Source: Geminicoccaceae bacterium (GTDB lineage Bacteria > Pseudomonadota > Alphaproteobacteria > Geminicoccales > Geminicoccaceae). Taken from it: a stretch of 64,000 bases of DNA. Each line of letters opens with the position of its first letter. Position 1 is the stretch's first letter. This document shows positions 33,697 to 42,458 of this stretch, one piece after another. The notes under the pieces were generated by a model that did not search any database, had not been told where the DNA came from, and saw nothing but the letters and a program-made list of their open reading frames with translations. A program made the translations under genes and the position numbers. The stretch spans positions 186,001 to 250,000 of the forward strand of contig JANQPX010000035.1 in NCBI GenBank assembly GCA_028285265.1, in the 5' to 3' direction.

Positions 33697-34929
33697 ATGA
33701 CTCAGCCAACGGCCGGTCCCATGGGTTCGGGCTGGCGTACACCGCTCGTCATTATCATTACGGGCTGCCTCATCTCGACCGTCGGGTTTGGTCTTCGCTC
33801 AGTGTTTGGGCTGTTCTTAGAGCCCATGACCGTCGACAATGGCTGGAGCCGCGAGACCTTTGCGCTGGCGCTGGCCATTCAGAACCTGCTCTGGGGTGCT
33901 GGCGTTCCGATCGCCGGCGCTCTCGCTGATCGGTTTGGCCCGGCGCGTGTGTTGGCTGTCGGTGCGGTCGTTTATGGGCTCGGCGTTTTCGGCATGGCTG
34001 AAGCGCAAAGCGGCTTGATGCTGCACCTCTTTGCTGGGGTGGTCACCGGTCTTGGTGTCGCGTTTACGGCGTTTTCGATCGCCATGGCAGCGATGGCACG
34101 TGTCGTCGGCCCCGAGCGGCGATCGCTCGCGCTTGGACTCGGCACGGCTGCTGGGTCCTTTGGCCAGGTGCTGTTCTCACCGCTGGCCCAAGCCTGGATC
34201 CAGAGCTACGGTTGGCATGATGCACTGCTCATCATGGCAATGGTTGCCGGCCTCATCATTCCACTCGCCTTTATTTTGCCCAACAACACCGCCGTTCGTG
34301 GGGAGGCCGACAGCGATCAGGGCTTTGGCGACGCCCTAAGGGAAGCGTTTGGCCATAGCGGTTACGTGCTCTTGACCATCGGCTTCTTCGTCTGCGGCTT
34401 CCACGTCGCCTTTATCACCGTCCATTTTCCCGCCTATATCAGCGATCTCGACCTTCGCCCGGAAGTCGGTGCCTATGCCATCGCCCTCATCGGTCTCTTC
34501 AATATTCTTGGCTCCTTTCTCTCCGGCCTGATCGGTCAGCACTGGAGCAAAAAATCCAGCCTGAGCGTGATCTATTTCCTGCGCGCGATCGCGATCACCG
34601 CCTTGCTGTTTGCGCCGAAAACTGACCTCACGATCTATCTGTTCGCAGGCGCTATGGGCATTCTTTGGCTCTCAACCGTGCCGCTCACCACCGGCATCGT
34701 CGCTCAAATCTTCGGCGTACGCTACATGGCGACACTTTTCGGCATCGTCTTCTTCAGCCACCAGCTCGGGAGCTTTCTCGGCGTGTGGCTGGGCGGCTTT
34801 CTCTATGACCGCATCGGTAGTTATGATCCTGTTTGGTGGGCAGGCGTTGCCCTCGGCCTGGCCGCTGCCATCATCCATCTGCCGATCAACGAACGGCCCC
34901 TGCCAAGGCTTGCCGCTGCCACAAGCTAG
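33697..34929 (+). CDS. MFS transporter, monocarboxylate-carrier-like
   Basis: The 410-residue protein has about twelve hydrophobic membrane segments and a central cytoplasmic loop near residues 200-215. The MFS loop motif appears as GALADRFGPARV near residue 74. Features such as FGLRSVFGLFLEPMTVDNGW resemble monocarboxylate/oxalate-type carriers, but the substrate cannot be read from the sequence. It converges with the GntR regulator gene at 34981. Confidence 0.9.
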   Translation: MTQPTAGPMGSGWRTPLVIIITGCLISTVGFGLRSVFGLFLEPMTVDNGWSRETFALALAIQNLLWGAGVPIAGALADRFGPARVLAVGAVVYGLGVFGMAEAQSGLMLHLFAGVVTGLGVAFTAFSIAMAAMARVVGPERRSLALGLGTAAGSFGQVLFSPLAQAWIQSYGWHDALLIMAMVAGLIIPLAFILPNNTAVRGEADSDQGFGDALREAFGHSGYVLLTIGFFVCGFHVAFITVHFPAYISDLDLRPEVGAYAIALIGLFNILGSFLSGLIGQHWSKKSSLSVIYFLRAIAITALLFAPKTDLTIYLFAGAMGILWLSTVPLTTGIVAQIFGVRYMATLFGIVFFSHQLGSFLGVWLGGFLYDRIGSYDPVWWAGVALGLAAAIIHLPINERPLPRLAAATS

Positions 34930-34980
34930 GAAGCCAGCCACTGCAACAATCGTCGCGGTGCCAACCCATCGTGCTGATGG

Positions 34981-35559
34981 TTAGAGATGGCGCTTCAGAT
35001 GCCGATGGATCGCCGCCGAACATGCGGCTTGATCGCGTGCAAGCGCTCCCTCAACGATCGCCTGATGCTCGATGATAATCGCTTCGAAGTCATAATTTCG
35101 AAAGCTTTGTTGTTGCGCCGCAAATTGCTGGCGAAACCTGAGATAAATTTGGGAAAACGTCTCGATGAGAAGCGGTGAGTCACTGGCCGAAATCAGGGTC
35201 TCATGAAAGGCGCGCTCAGCATCGGTCCAAAGCGGCATAAAGGCACCGATATCGCCAGCATCGGCGATGCGCTGTTCAATATGGGAGAGCTTGTGATGAG
35301 CCGCCGCAAGTTCCGCCTCCCAAGCCACACCGCCACGTTCCATGGATGTGGCTGCCCCCTCACGCTCGAGCAATAGACGAAACCGCGCAACGTCACGCAT
35401 CCGATCCGGCGAGCTGGGGGTCGCACGAAATCCCTTTTGCATCTCGAACTCAACCAGACCAATGGTACAAAGCCGCATCAAGACGTCGCGCAGGGTATTC
35501 AGGGAACAGCCATAATCCTTCTGAAGGTCTATGGGCTTTAACTTACCGCCCGGCGCCAA
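34981..35559 (-). CDS. GntR (FCD) family transcriptional regulator, start uncertain
   Basis: The 192-residue form given here starts at a TTG. It has part of a winged helix-turn-helix (KLKPIDLQKDYGCSLNTLRD) and an FCD effector domain whose His/Asp metal-site residues occur in DAERAFHETLI and HQAIVEGALARD. The frame stays open upstream and encodes the missing first helix (KRAETADIYEQLKAQLVTGA), so the real protein is probably longer. No ATG, GTG or TTG precedes that stretch. A strong GGGAGGAG lies at 35630-35637, and six bases beyond it is ATC at 35623-35625. It is divergent from, and probably controls, the TRAP transporter genes. Confidence 0.85.
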   Translation of the reverse strand: MAPGGKLKPIDLQKDYGCSLNTLRDVLMRLCTIGLVEFEMQKGFRATPSSPDRMRDVARFRLLLEREGAATSMERGGVAWEAELAAAHHKLSHIEQRIADAGDIGAFMPLWTDAERAFHETLISASDSPLLIETFSQIYLRFRQQFAAQQQSFRNYDFEAIIIEHQAIVEGALARDQAACSAAIHRHLKRHL

Positions 35560-35666
35560 GGCGCCGGTGACCAGCTGGGCCTTCAGCTGCTCATAAATAT
35601 CTGCCGTTTCCGCACGTTTGACGATGACGCTCCTCCCATTTTCGCTAACAATAGTTAAAAATATTG

Positions 35667-35690
35667 ATTATTTCAAATAATTTCGAAATT
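35667..35690. promoter_or_regulatory. overlapping palindromes between GntR and TRAP genes
   Basis: In the AT-rich divergent gap, ATTATTT-C-AAATAAT at 35667-35681 is a perfect 15-base palindrome, overlapped by the perfect palindrome AATTTCGAAATT at 35679-35690. They are the best candidates for operator sites of the adjacent GntR regulator. This is inferred from position and symmetry only. Confidence 0.4.
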
Positions 35691-35807
35691 CTCAAAATTT
35701 CCAGAATCGTGTTGTGACTGTTGAATACGGTTGCTAGGCTCGGGCGATATCTTTCCAGCCACGGACTGTAAAGGAACCGGGCACCCATCAAACTGGGAGG
35801 TTTGACT

Positions 35808-36821
35808 ATGAAATCGCTAAAACTCGTTGCGGCTGCGATCAGCGCCGTTGCTCTAATGGCCGGGACCGCGTCGGCCCAACAGACTAAGCTTCGTATTCAA
35901 ACTCACTTCTCGCAAGAAACCCTCTCCGGTCAAATGGCCGAGAAGTACATCGATGACGTTACGGCCATGTCCAATGGCGAAATTGAAATCGAAATGTTCT
36001 ATGCCTCAGCTGTCGTGAAGTCCGCTGAGACGTTCGACGCTGCTGCAACTGGCATTCTCGATTGCGACATGACAGGTGGCGCCTACCAAACCGGCAAGAA
36101 CCCCGCATTCCAATTCTCCGGCGATTTGATGGGCGGCTATGCCAATCCCTATCAGCAGATGTCCTGGTTGCTTCATGGTGGTGGCCGCGAAGCGCTGAAC
36201 GACCTGTATAACGGCCATAATATGGAGTTCGTTGGCTGGTGGATTCCGGGCCCCGAATCCCTCTCCTCGACGGCCCCGATCCGCAATGTTGAGGACTTCA
36301 AGGATTGGAAGTTCCGTTCGCCTCCGGGCATGGCGACACTGGTCTTCAAAAACCTTGGCGCCTCGCCGATTGTCATGGACTTCAACGAGATCTTCACCGC
36401 CCTCGAAACCGGCATTATTGACGGCGCCGATGCGGCAAACCTGACCAACAATGTTGGCCTTGGTCTCTACGACATCGCTGAGCATACCAACTATCCCGGT
36501 TTTCACTCCATGCCGGCCGACCATCTGGCTTGCCGGAAGGACATCTGGGATGCGATGCCTGATCATCACAAGCGCATCATGACCGTCGCCATGGACAGCC
36601 TGGCGCTGCACAACGCGACCATTAATGAGGTCAAGAACGCGCAAACCGCGAAGGACCTCCGCGCCAAGGGCATCAATCTCTATGAGTGGAGCCCAGAAGA
36701 GCTTGGCAAGTTCCGCGAAGCTGTGAAGAAGGGTTGGGAAGAGTTCGCCACCACACCAGAAGCTAAGGCGCTCCTTCAAAGCCACATCGACTTCCTGACC
36801 GATCTCGGCGCGATGCAGTAG
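35808..36821 (+). CDS. dctP: TRAP transporter substrate-binding protein (DctP type)
   Basis: The 337-residue periplasmic protein has a signal peptide (hydrophobic near residues 5-20, ending GTASAQQ) and a DctP fold. A core motif is KFRSPPGMATLVFKNLGASP near residue 165, whose Arg is the usual carboxylate-binding residue in the family. MDFNEIFTALETGIIDGADA follows. It would capture an organic acid for the DctQM permease. A GGGAGG precedes the ATG at 35808. The substrate is not predictable; a PhyH enzyme in the same operon may act on it. Confidence 0.93.
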   Translation: MKSLKLVAAAISAVALMAGTASAQQTKLRIQTHFSQETLSGQMAEKYIDDVTAMSNGEIEIEMFYASAVVKSAETFDAAATGILDCDMTGGAYQTGKNPAFQFSGDLMGGYANPYQQMSWLLHGGGREALNDLYNGHNMEFVGWWIPGPESLSSTAPIRNVEDFKDWKFRSPPGMATLVFKNLGASPIVMDFNEIFTALETGIIDGADAANLTNNVGLGLYDIAEHTNYPGFHSMPADHLACRKDIWDAMPDHHKRIMTVAMDSLALHNATINEVKNAQTAKDLRAKGINLYEWSPEELGKFREAVKKGWEEFATTPEAKALLQSHIDFLTDLGAMQ

Positions 36822-36843
36822 CCGGATAGGTCGTTTGATGACA

Positions 36844-36873
36844 GATCGGTGGGGTGGTTGCGCCCCACCGATC
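36844..36873 (+). other. intercistronic hairpin between dctP and dctQ
   Basis: GATCGGTGGGG at 36844-36854 pairs perfectly with its complement at 36863-36873 around an 8-base loop. No T run follows. Such stems after a binding-protein gene often protect its mRNA and raise its level relative to the permease genes; that role is inferred here. Confidence 0.6.
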
Positions 36874-36957
36874 CAATCGAAAACGAGACGTTCGTCAAGC
36901 AGGCCCCTTAAGCCCGGGGGCTGACATCCGTTTTACGTCCGGATCAGGGAGGCAGGC

Positions 36958-37806
36958 GTGGCAGAGAAGACCGGCAGCCTGATGGAATGGGTCATTCCCG
37001 CCGCGTTCGTTACCTGCGTCGGCTGGGCAGTCTGGCACACACCCGCCTATATCTTAGACTTTATCCCGCCTGATAATCCCAGCCTCGTCGATCAGATGAG
37101 CGCTCTTCATTTGCGCAAGGACGTCACGCCTGGATGGGCGGGCCTCTTTGGCGGGACGGCTGACTTGATCGACTGGGCAGCCCTCATCCTGATCCCGATC
37201 TTACTCGTCATCGGTGTTCGTGGTGTTCGTGTTGCCGAGATGGAATTTCAGGACTGGCGACCGATCGATCGGGTCGCCCTCTTTGTCGGCCGGGTCACCA
37301 TGATCCTCATCATTTCGATGACCCTGGTCATGCTCTACGAGGTCTTTCTGCGTTACGTGGTGCGGCGGCCAACGCTTTGGGCGAATGAATTGACGCTTTG
37401 GATCGGTGGTTTCGTCTTCTTGTGCTCCGGTCTCTACGCCATGCAGCAGCGCTGCCATATCCGGATATTCCTCCTGTATGACGTGGTACCGCGCTGGCTG
37501 CAGCGGACTTTCGACATTATTTGGGCGGGACTTCTCGTGGTCTTCGCCTTCTTCTTGGTTTACGGCAGTTTCAAGCAAGTCTTTGTGACCAAATTCTACA
37601 ACTGGGAAATGTTTGGCACCGCCTTTGATCCTCCGATACCGGCAACCGTCCAACCCGCCATCTTGATCATCATCTCGCTGGTCGCCATCCAGGCGGTGAT
37701 CAATCTCATCTCGGATTGGAATCAGGAGCCAACATCGCACACCGCTGCCGATGAGATCGATGAAGATGAACTAAACGCTATCAAACGCAGCCTGGGGACT
37801 GACTGA
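36958..37806 (+). CDS. dctQ: TRAP transporter small permease (DctQ type), extended
   Basis: The 282-residue membrane protein is longer than the usual 160-200 residues of DctQ. The C-terminal part from about residue 100 has the four-helix DctQ domain, including FLRYVVRRPTLWANELT and the following WIGGFVFLCSGLYAMQQRCH. The N-terminal 90 residues add a hydrophobic segment near 10-32 and another near 70-88. The start is a GTG preceded by AGGGAGG. Its stop overlaps the dctM start (TGATG). The extra helices may form extra contacts with the enlarged DctM. Confidence 0.9.
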   Translation: MAEKTGSLMEWVIPAAFVTCVGWAVWHTPAYILDFIPPDNPSLVDQMSALHLRKDVTPGWAGLFGGTADLIDWAALILIPILLVIGVRGVRVAEMEFQDWRPIDRVALFVGRVTMILIISMTLVMLYEVFLRYVVRRPTLWANELTLWIGGFVFLCSGLYAMQQRCHIRIFLLYDVVPRWLQRTFDIIWAGLLVVFAFFLVYGSFKQVFVTKFYNWEMFGTAFDPPIPATVQPAILIIISLVAIQAVINLISDWNQEPTSHTAADEIDEDELNAIKRSLGTD

Positions 37807-39437
37807 TGGACGTTGGCATAATTTCAATCGTCCTGGTCCTGGGGCTGATTTTTCTTTTAGGCATTGGCATGCCGCTCGGCTTTGCGTCCGCTTTCCTGGC
37901 GCTGGTCGTCATGATCATGAAGTTTGAACCGAGCCTCTTGCTCAACCCCTTGAGCTTCGGCGAGGGCCTTTTGACCGGCAATCCTGGCACAGGCCCGCTC
38001 TATATTCTCACGCAGAAAATCTTCGATCTCTTAACCGAATATGTCCTAATCTCGGTGCCGCTTTTCATCTTTATGGCAGCCCTCCTCGAGCGGTCCGGCG
38101 TTGCCAAGCAGATGTATGATTCGCTGGACTTCTGGCTATCCCGTGTGCGGGGTGGGGTTGCGATCGTGACCTCGTTGATGGCGGTGATCATGGCAGCGAT
38201 GTCCGGCATCATCGGCGGCGAGGTTGTGCTGTTGGGCTTGATCGCACTGCCACAAATGCTGCGGCTGGGCTACAATCAAAATCTTGCCATCGGTACGATC
38301 TGCGCCAGCGGCTCGCTCGGCACCATGATTCCACCCTCGATCGTTCTGATCATCTTCGGCTTGATCACCGAAACCTCGATCAAGGCACTCTTCACGGCGG
38401 CCTTCCTGCCCGGCTTCATGCTGGCGAGCTTCATCATCCTCTACATTGTCGTCAGAACGCAGTTGAACCCCGATCATGCCCCTTTACCGGAGCCACGTGC
38501 TGACGATCCCTCTGGTGGGCAGAAGGTCGTTCTTTTCGGCGCGTTTTTGACAGTCCTTGGTGCGGGCTTCGTCGCCCTTCTGCTGGTCCGCGCTGTGTTC
38601 TTAACGCTAACCGGGGAAAATGCAGCAGGGGGCGAGGATTTTGAGCCGATCACGCTCGGCATGCCCCATCACATCGCTTGGTTCATCGGCATCATAGCTG
38701 GTGCCTGTGCGATTCTCTTCTTGGTCTTTGGCAAGACTCGGACGCAACTCGCATGGGAGCATGGCAAGGGCTTGGTGCCGCCCTTTACCGTGATTGGTGT
38801 CGTGCTGGGATCGATCTATGGGGGCATTACCGGCATTACGGAGGCAGCAGGCATGGGCGCGCTCGCGGTCTTCATGATCGCGGCTTTCAGAGGGGAGGCC
38901 TCCGTAGCCCTGATGTGGGACAGCCTCATGAGAACACTCCGCTCGACTGGGACGATCATTTGGGTCACCGTCGGCGCTGCCGCCCTGTCCGGTGCCTATA
39001 CCCTGGCAGGTGGTCCTCGCTTCATCGCGGAACTGATCGTCGGCTCCGATTTGCCAACGATGGCCGTTCTCCTGACCATGATGCTGATCCTGTTGTTCAT
39101 GGGCGCGTTTATGGACTGGGTCGGTATCGTGCTGCTGATCATCCCCGTCTTTCTGCCGATTGTGCAGCGCCTGCCCATCGAGGAAATCGGCCTGCTTGGC
39201 CAACTTGAGCCGCGCTATGTTGCGGTCTGGTTCGGTGTTCTGTTCTGTATGAACATGCAGGTCAGTTTCCTAAGTCCACCCTTTGGACCCGCTGCGTTTT
39301 ATTTGAAGTCGGTAGCGCCGCCGCATATCTCGCTCACCGATATCTTCCGCGGGTTCCTGCCGTTCATCATGATCCAGCTCTTGGCGCTGAGCGTGCTCTT
39401 GATCTGGCCGCCCATTGTCACATTGCTCTTGTCGTAA
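37806..39437 (+). CDS. dctM: TRAP transporter large permease (DctM type), enlarged
   Basis: The 543-residue protein forms the transport channel. It is about 110 residues longer than a typical DctM of 430. Conserved family motifs include SVPLFIFMAALLERSGVAKQ, then SGIIGGEVVLLGLIALPQM and GSLGTMIPPSIVLIIFGLIT, and in the second half GITEAAGMGALAVFMIAAF and FMNMQ-like VLFCMNMQVSFLSPPFGPAA. The additional length lies mostly in the middle, near residues 220-320, where two extra hydrophobic segments are seen. It uses an ion gradient to import the DctP-bound substrate. Confidence 0.93.
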   Translation: MDVGIISIVLVLGLIFLLGIGMPLGFASAFLALVVMIMKFEPSLLLNPLSFGEGLLTGNPGTGPLYILTQKIFDLLTEYVLISVPLFIFMAALLERSGVAKQMYDSLDFWLSRVRGGVAIVTSLMAVIMAAMSGIIGGEVVLLGLIALPQMLRLGYNQNLAIGTICASGSLGTMIPPSIVLIIFGLITETSIKALFTAAFLPGFMLASFIILYIVVRTQLNPDHAPLPEPRADDPSGGQKVVLFGAFLTVLGAGFVALLLVRAVFLTLTGENAAGGEDFEPITLGMPHHIAWFIGIIAGACAILFLVFGKTRTQLAWEHGKGLVPPFTVIGVVLGSIYGGITGITEAAGMGALAVFMIAAFRGEASVALMWDSLMRTLRSTGTIIWVTVGAAALSGAYTLAGGPRFIAELIVGSDLPTMAVLLTMMLILLFMGAFMDWVGIVLLIIPVFLPIVQRLPIEEIGLLGQLEPRYVAVWFGVLFCMNMQVSFLSPPFGPAAFYLKSVAPPHISLTDIFRGFLPFIMIQLLALSVLLIWPPIVTLLLS

Positions 39438-39449
39438 AGGGCGTCGACC

Positions 39450-40397
39450 ATGCTCTCAGAGCGCCAGATCGATCGATTTCAGACGGAAGGCTACCTCGTC
39501 GTCGAGAATCTTCTTGATGAGAACACGATCGATGCGGTTCACCAGGAATATAGCGATTTGATGGACCGGCTTTATCGGGGCTGGCACGCTGAAGGACGGG
39601 TCAAAACATCGCCAGAAGGGCTGTCATTTCGGGACAAATTGGACCGATGCCATCAGGCTGCGTTCGATTGGTACCAACCCCTCGACATCAGCCTCCCTCA
39701 CAGCGCAATTCAGGCTGACACACCCATGCATATCGGGCCGGCCGTGTTTGACATGGTGACCCATCCGTCCATTCTCGATGCTGTCGAGTGCCTCATCGGT
39801 CCGGAAATCACATCGAACCCGATCCAGCATGTCCGAATCAAACCGCCAGCGCGCGCTTTACCCCGTTCTGAAACCCGCGCGCACGTCACGACGACGGACT
39901 GGCATCAAGACATGGGTGTGACCCTCGAGGAAGCCGATGACACCCGCTTCGTCACCGTTTGGCTCGCGATGACGGATGCGACCGTGGATAATGGCTGCCT
40001 GCAGGTTGCGCCGGGCACGCGTGACCACATGCTGCCGCACTGCACGAAGACTCAGGTCGGTATTGCTGACGCCTTCCTGCCTCAAGATGAAGCCGTCGCA
40101 GCACCGGTTCAAGCAGGTGGAGCCGTGCTTTTCCACCCGCTGACACCTCATGCCTCTCTACCCAACAACAGCGATGGCTATCGCTGGTCCTTCGATCTTC
40201 GCTACAATGTCACTGGCCAACCGACGGGCCGAGGTCAGTTCCCGGCATTTATTGCGCGAACGCGCGCGCACCCGACGTCGGCGTTGCGCGACTGGCGAAT
40301 ATGGAAAGAGCATTGGGACGCCACGCGTGACCGCCTCGCCCAGGAACCTCACATCCCTCAGCATCGCTGGAGCCAGGATTCACCGTATTGTGCTTAG
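39450..40397 (+). CDS. phytanoyl-CoA dioxygenase (PhyH) family protein
   Basis: The 315-residue protein is a non-haem Fe(II)/2-oxoglutarate oxygenase. The iron ligands are visible as H-x-D in TDWHQDMGVTLEE near residue 152 and a distal His in FHPLTPHASLPN near residue 232, followed by the 2-oxoglutarate-binding Arg in GYRWSFDLRYN. It starts 12 bases after the TRAP permease stop and is almost certainly in the same operon. Family members hydroxylate varied small molecules, so the enzyme probably acts on the imported compound or a derivative. The 278 bases that follow it contain no convincing gene. Confidence 0.88.
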   Translation: MLSERQIDRFQTEGYLVVENLLDENTIDAVHQEYSDLMDRLYRGWHAEGRVKTSPEGLSFRDKLDRCHQAAFDWYQPLDISLPHSAIQADTPMHIGPAVFDMVTHPSILDAVECLIGPEITSNPIQHVRIKPPARALPRSETRAHVTTTDWHQDMGVTLEEADDTRFVTVWLAMTDATVDNGCLQVAPGTRDHMLPHCTKTQVGIADAFLPQDEAVAAPVQAGGAVLFHPLTPHASLPNNSDGYRWSFDLRYNVTGQPTGRGQFPAFIARTRAHPTSALRDWRIWKEHWDATRDRLAQEPHIPQHRWSQDSPYCA

Positions 40398-40675
40398 GTT
40401 CCATCGCCCAGAACACCGGCGAAGGAAACACGAAGGCGTCGGCCCGGAACGACCTTTGGTGCGCATAAAGAAGACGGCGCAACATCGTCGAGTCGGTCCC
40501 ATCACGACAGGGCAGATCGTTACCGGTGCTGATTGATTCGAGAAGATCCACTGTCTGACGAATACTCATGGTCTATGGTGATGACTCAATCAAAGGATAC
40601 AAAAAAGAGCAGGAAGGACGTCGAGGGCTTTTGTAGCGTGTTGCGAATCACAACCCTACGCAACGGCCATGCCCG

Positions 40676-41503
40676 ATGAACGTGGAAGAACGGACAATTT
40701 CGGCTCTAAAGAGGGTTATGAGGCCGCTCGTTCGTCTTTTGATTTCTCGTGGCATCCAATTGCCCCGGGTCGTTGCTGCCCTAAAACAAGTCTATGTTGA
40801 TGTCGCGGAAACCGACTTCAGACTGGAGGACAAGTCCCCAACCGACAGTCGGATCAGTGTGTTAACGGGCCTCTACAGACGAGATGTCGGTAATATTCGG
40901 CGGGAGGGAACACCAACATCGACACCATCACCGATGTCGCTGAGCGCGACGGTCATCGGTCGCTGGTTCGGCGATCCTGCTTATCAGGATAAGCAAGGCC
41001 AGGCCAAGACACTCTATCGATCTGCTGATCAAGGCTCCCCGAGCTTTCAAGAGCTCGCCTACGGATGCAGCAAAGATGTCCATCCAAGAACGATCCTCGA
41101 CGATCTGATTGACCAAAAATTGGTCGAATGGGACGAGGAGGAAGACATCATCACCCTTACGAAGCGCGCCTTCGTGCCGGATAGCGACAGCGAAGAGATG
41201 ATGCGTTTCTTCGAGATGAATCTTCACGACCATTTCGCCGCTGCGGTGCACAACGTGTCCGATGATAAGAGCAACACGGCGTTTCTCGAACGTGCGGTCT
41301 ACTACAACAAGCTCACGCCGGAAGCGATCGAACAGCTTGAGTCCATCGCACGAGATCGATCCGACGAGCTCCTCCATGAGATGAATAGGGAAGCGCTTCA
41401 ACGACAAGATCAAGTTCGTCAACACGATCAGGCGGACCGACGGTTTCGCTTCGGTGTGTTCTTCTATTGTGAGGATGAGAAGAAGCACGATCGGCAACAC
41501 TGA
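40676..41503 (+). CDS. DUF6502 family protein
   Basis: The 275-residue protein begins MNVEERTISALKRVMRPLVR, continuing LLISRGIQLPRVV, a pattern seen in the DUF6502 family of alphaproteobacteria. A second winged-helix-like part (HPRTILDDLIDQKLVEWDEE) suggests DNA or nucleic-acid binding, but no function is known. The C-terminus is rich in Gln, Asp, Arg and His and carries a late aromatic stretch (FRFGVFFYCED). It converges with the IclR gene. Confidence 0.8.
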   Translation: MNVEERTISALKRVMRPLVRLLISRGIQLPRVVAALKQVYVDVAETDFRLEDKSPTDSRISVLTGLYRRDVGNIRREGTPTSTPSPMSLSATVIGRWFGDPAYQDKQGQAKTLYRSADQGSPSFQELAYGCSKDVHPRTILDDLIDQKLVEWDEEEDIITLTKRAFVPDSDSEEMMRFFEMNLHDHFAAAVHNVSDDKSNTAFLERAVYYNKLTPEAIEQLESIARDRSDELLHEMNREALQRQDQVRQHDQADRRFRFGVFFYCEDEKKHDRQH

Positions 41504-41565
41504 CTGCCTCGCCATGCCCAAAAGCGGTCTTGGTCCTTGCGTCAGCGATCACGATCTCGGGAAGG

Positions 41566-42324
41566 CTAGAGCACGCGCCGAAGGCCTGATTGGGCTTTCA
41601 ACAGGGATGGCAAATAATCACGGGCGAGATCCGCGGGATCGCCTTGGGAGGCTGCCATGCCGCTATTGAGAGCGGCCACCACCTCACCGCGTCCATTGTA
41701 AACCGGTACGGCGATTGAGCGCAGGCCGATTTCGATCTCCTGGTCGATGATCGCATAGCCTTCCGAGCGGCAAAGAGCGATCCGCACCATGATCTCGTCC
41801 GGCTCAGTCAGACTCATGGCCGTACGCGGTGTCAAATCAGAGGCGTCGATCAACATCCGAGCCTTCTCCGGCGGCAGCGCCGCCAGGAGGACTCGCCCCA
41901 TCGATGTGCAAAAGGCAGGTAGGCGCGAGCCTGGCATCAGACCAATGGACATCACTCGTTTCTGCGCAGCGCGGGCGAGGTAGACGATTTCATGACCATC
42001 GAGGATCGACACCGAGCAGGACTGCCCAATGCGCTCGGCTAGCTGATCAAGCCAGGGCTGCACAATCTGTGGCAGCGGCAGGGATGCGAGCGCGCTCATC
42101 CCCAGCCGCAGGACTTGTGGTGTCAACGTGAAATACTTGCCGTCATAATCCGCATATCCCTCAGCATGCAGCGTCAGCAAGCAGCGTCTTGTCGTTGCCC
42201 GATCAAGCCCCGTCATGCCGGCAACATCCGATATGGAAAGGCGTGGCGTTTCGCCGCCGAAACAGGCGATGACACGCAGCCCCTTTGCGAATGAGGCAAT
42301 GAGATCCGTCGATTTGTTCACCAT
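41566..42324 (-). CDS. IclR family transcriptional regulator, probably of pca genes
   Basis: The 252-residue protein has an N-terminal helix-turn-helix (LSISDVAGMTGLDRATTRRC near residue 30) and a C-terminal IclR effector domain. Conserved features include LPAFCTSMGRVLLAALPPEK near residue 131 and IAVPVYNGRGEVVAALNSG near 209. The general form resembles PcaR/PobR/CatR regulators. It is divergent from pcaIJF, which it probably controls in response to a beta-ketoadipate pathway intermediate. Starts at 42369 and 42342 are also possible; the Met at 42324 gives the usual N-terminus (MVNKSTDLIASFAKG). Confidence 0.9.
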   Translation of the reverse strand: MVNKSTDLIASFAKGLRVIACFGGETPRLSISDVAGMTGLDRATTRRCLLTLHAEGYADYDGKYFTLTPQVLRLGMSALASLPLPQIVQPWLDQLAERIGQSCSVSILDGHEIVYLARAAQKRVMSIGLMPGSRLPAFCTSMGRVLLAALPPEKARMLIDASDLTPRTAMSLTEPDEIMVRIALCRSEGYAIIDQEIEIGLRSIAVPVYNGRGEVVAALNSGMAASQGDPADLARDYLPSLLKAQSGLRRVL

Positions 42325-42364
42325 GCGCACACAATTTGACATGAATTGAACAAATTTCAAAATA
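42312..42364. promoter_or_regulatory. candidate pca operator/promoter region
   Basis: ATTTGTTCA at 42312-42320 is repeated in inverted form as TGAACAAAT at 42347-42355. TTGACA at 42336-42341 is a perfect -35 hexamer facing pcaI, and one arm lies between it and the expected -10, which is poorly conserved. Together they suggest a regulator binding site controlling pcaIJF. The match is by eye only. Confidence 0.4.
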
Positions 42365-42458
42365 CGCACAAATCAGCTTGGCTTGTTGGCCCAGGCACCC
42401 TATCGCTTCCAAGAGCTGCGCATGATAACGCCCGCACGATACCTGCCAAGGAGGCCGC

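Noticed and set aside
38607..39203. 198-codon minus-strand frame within dctM
   Set aside because: The peptide is rich in His, Gln and Asp as expected for antisense of a membrane protein gene.
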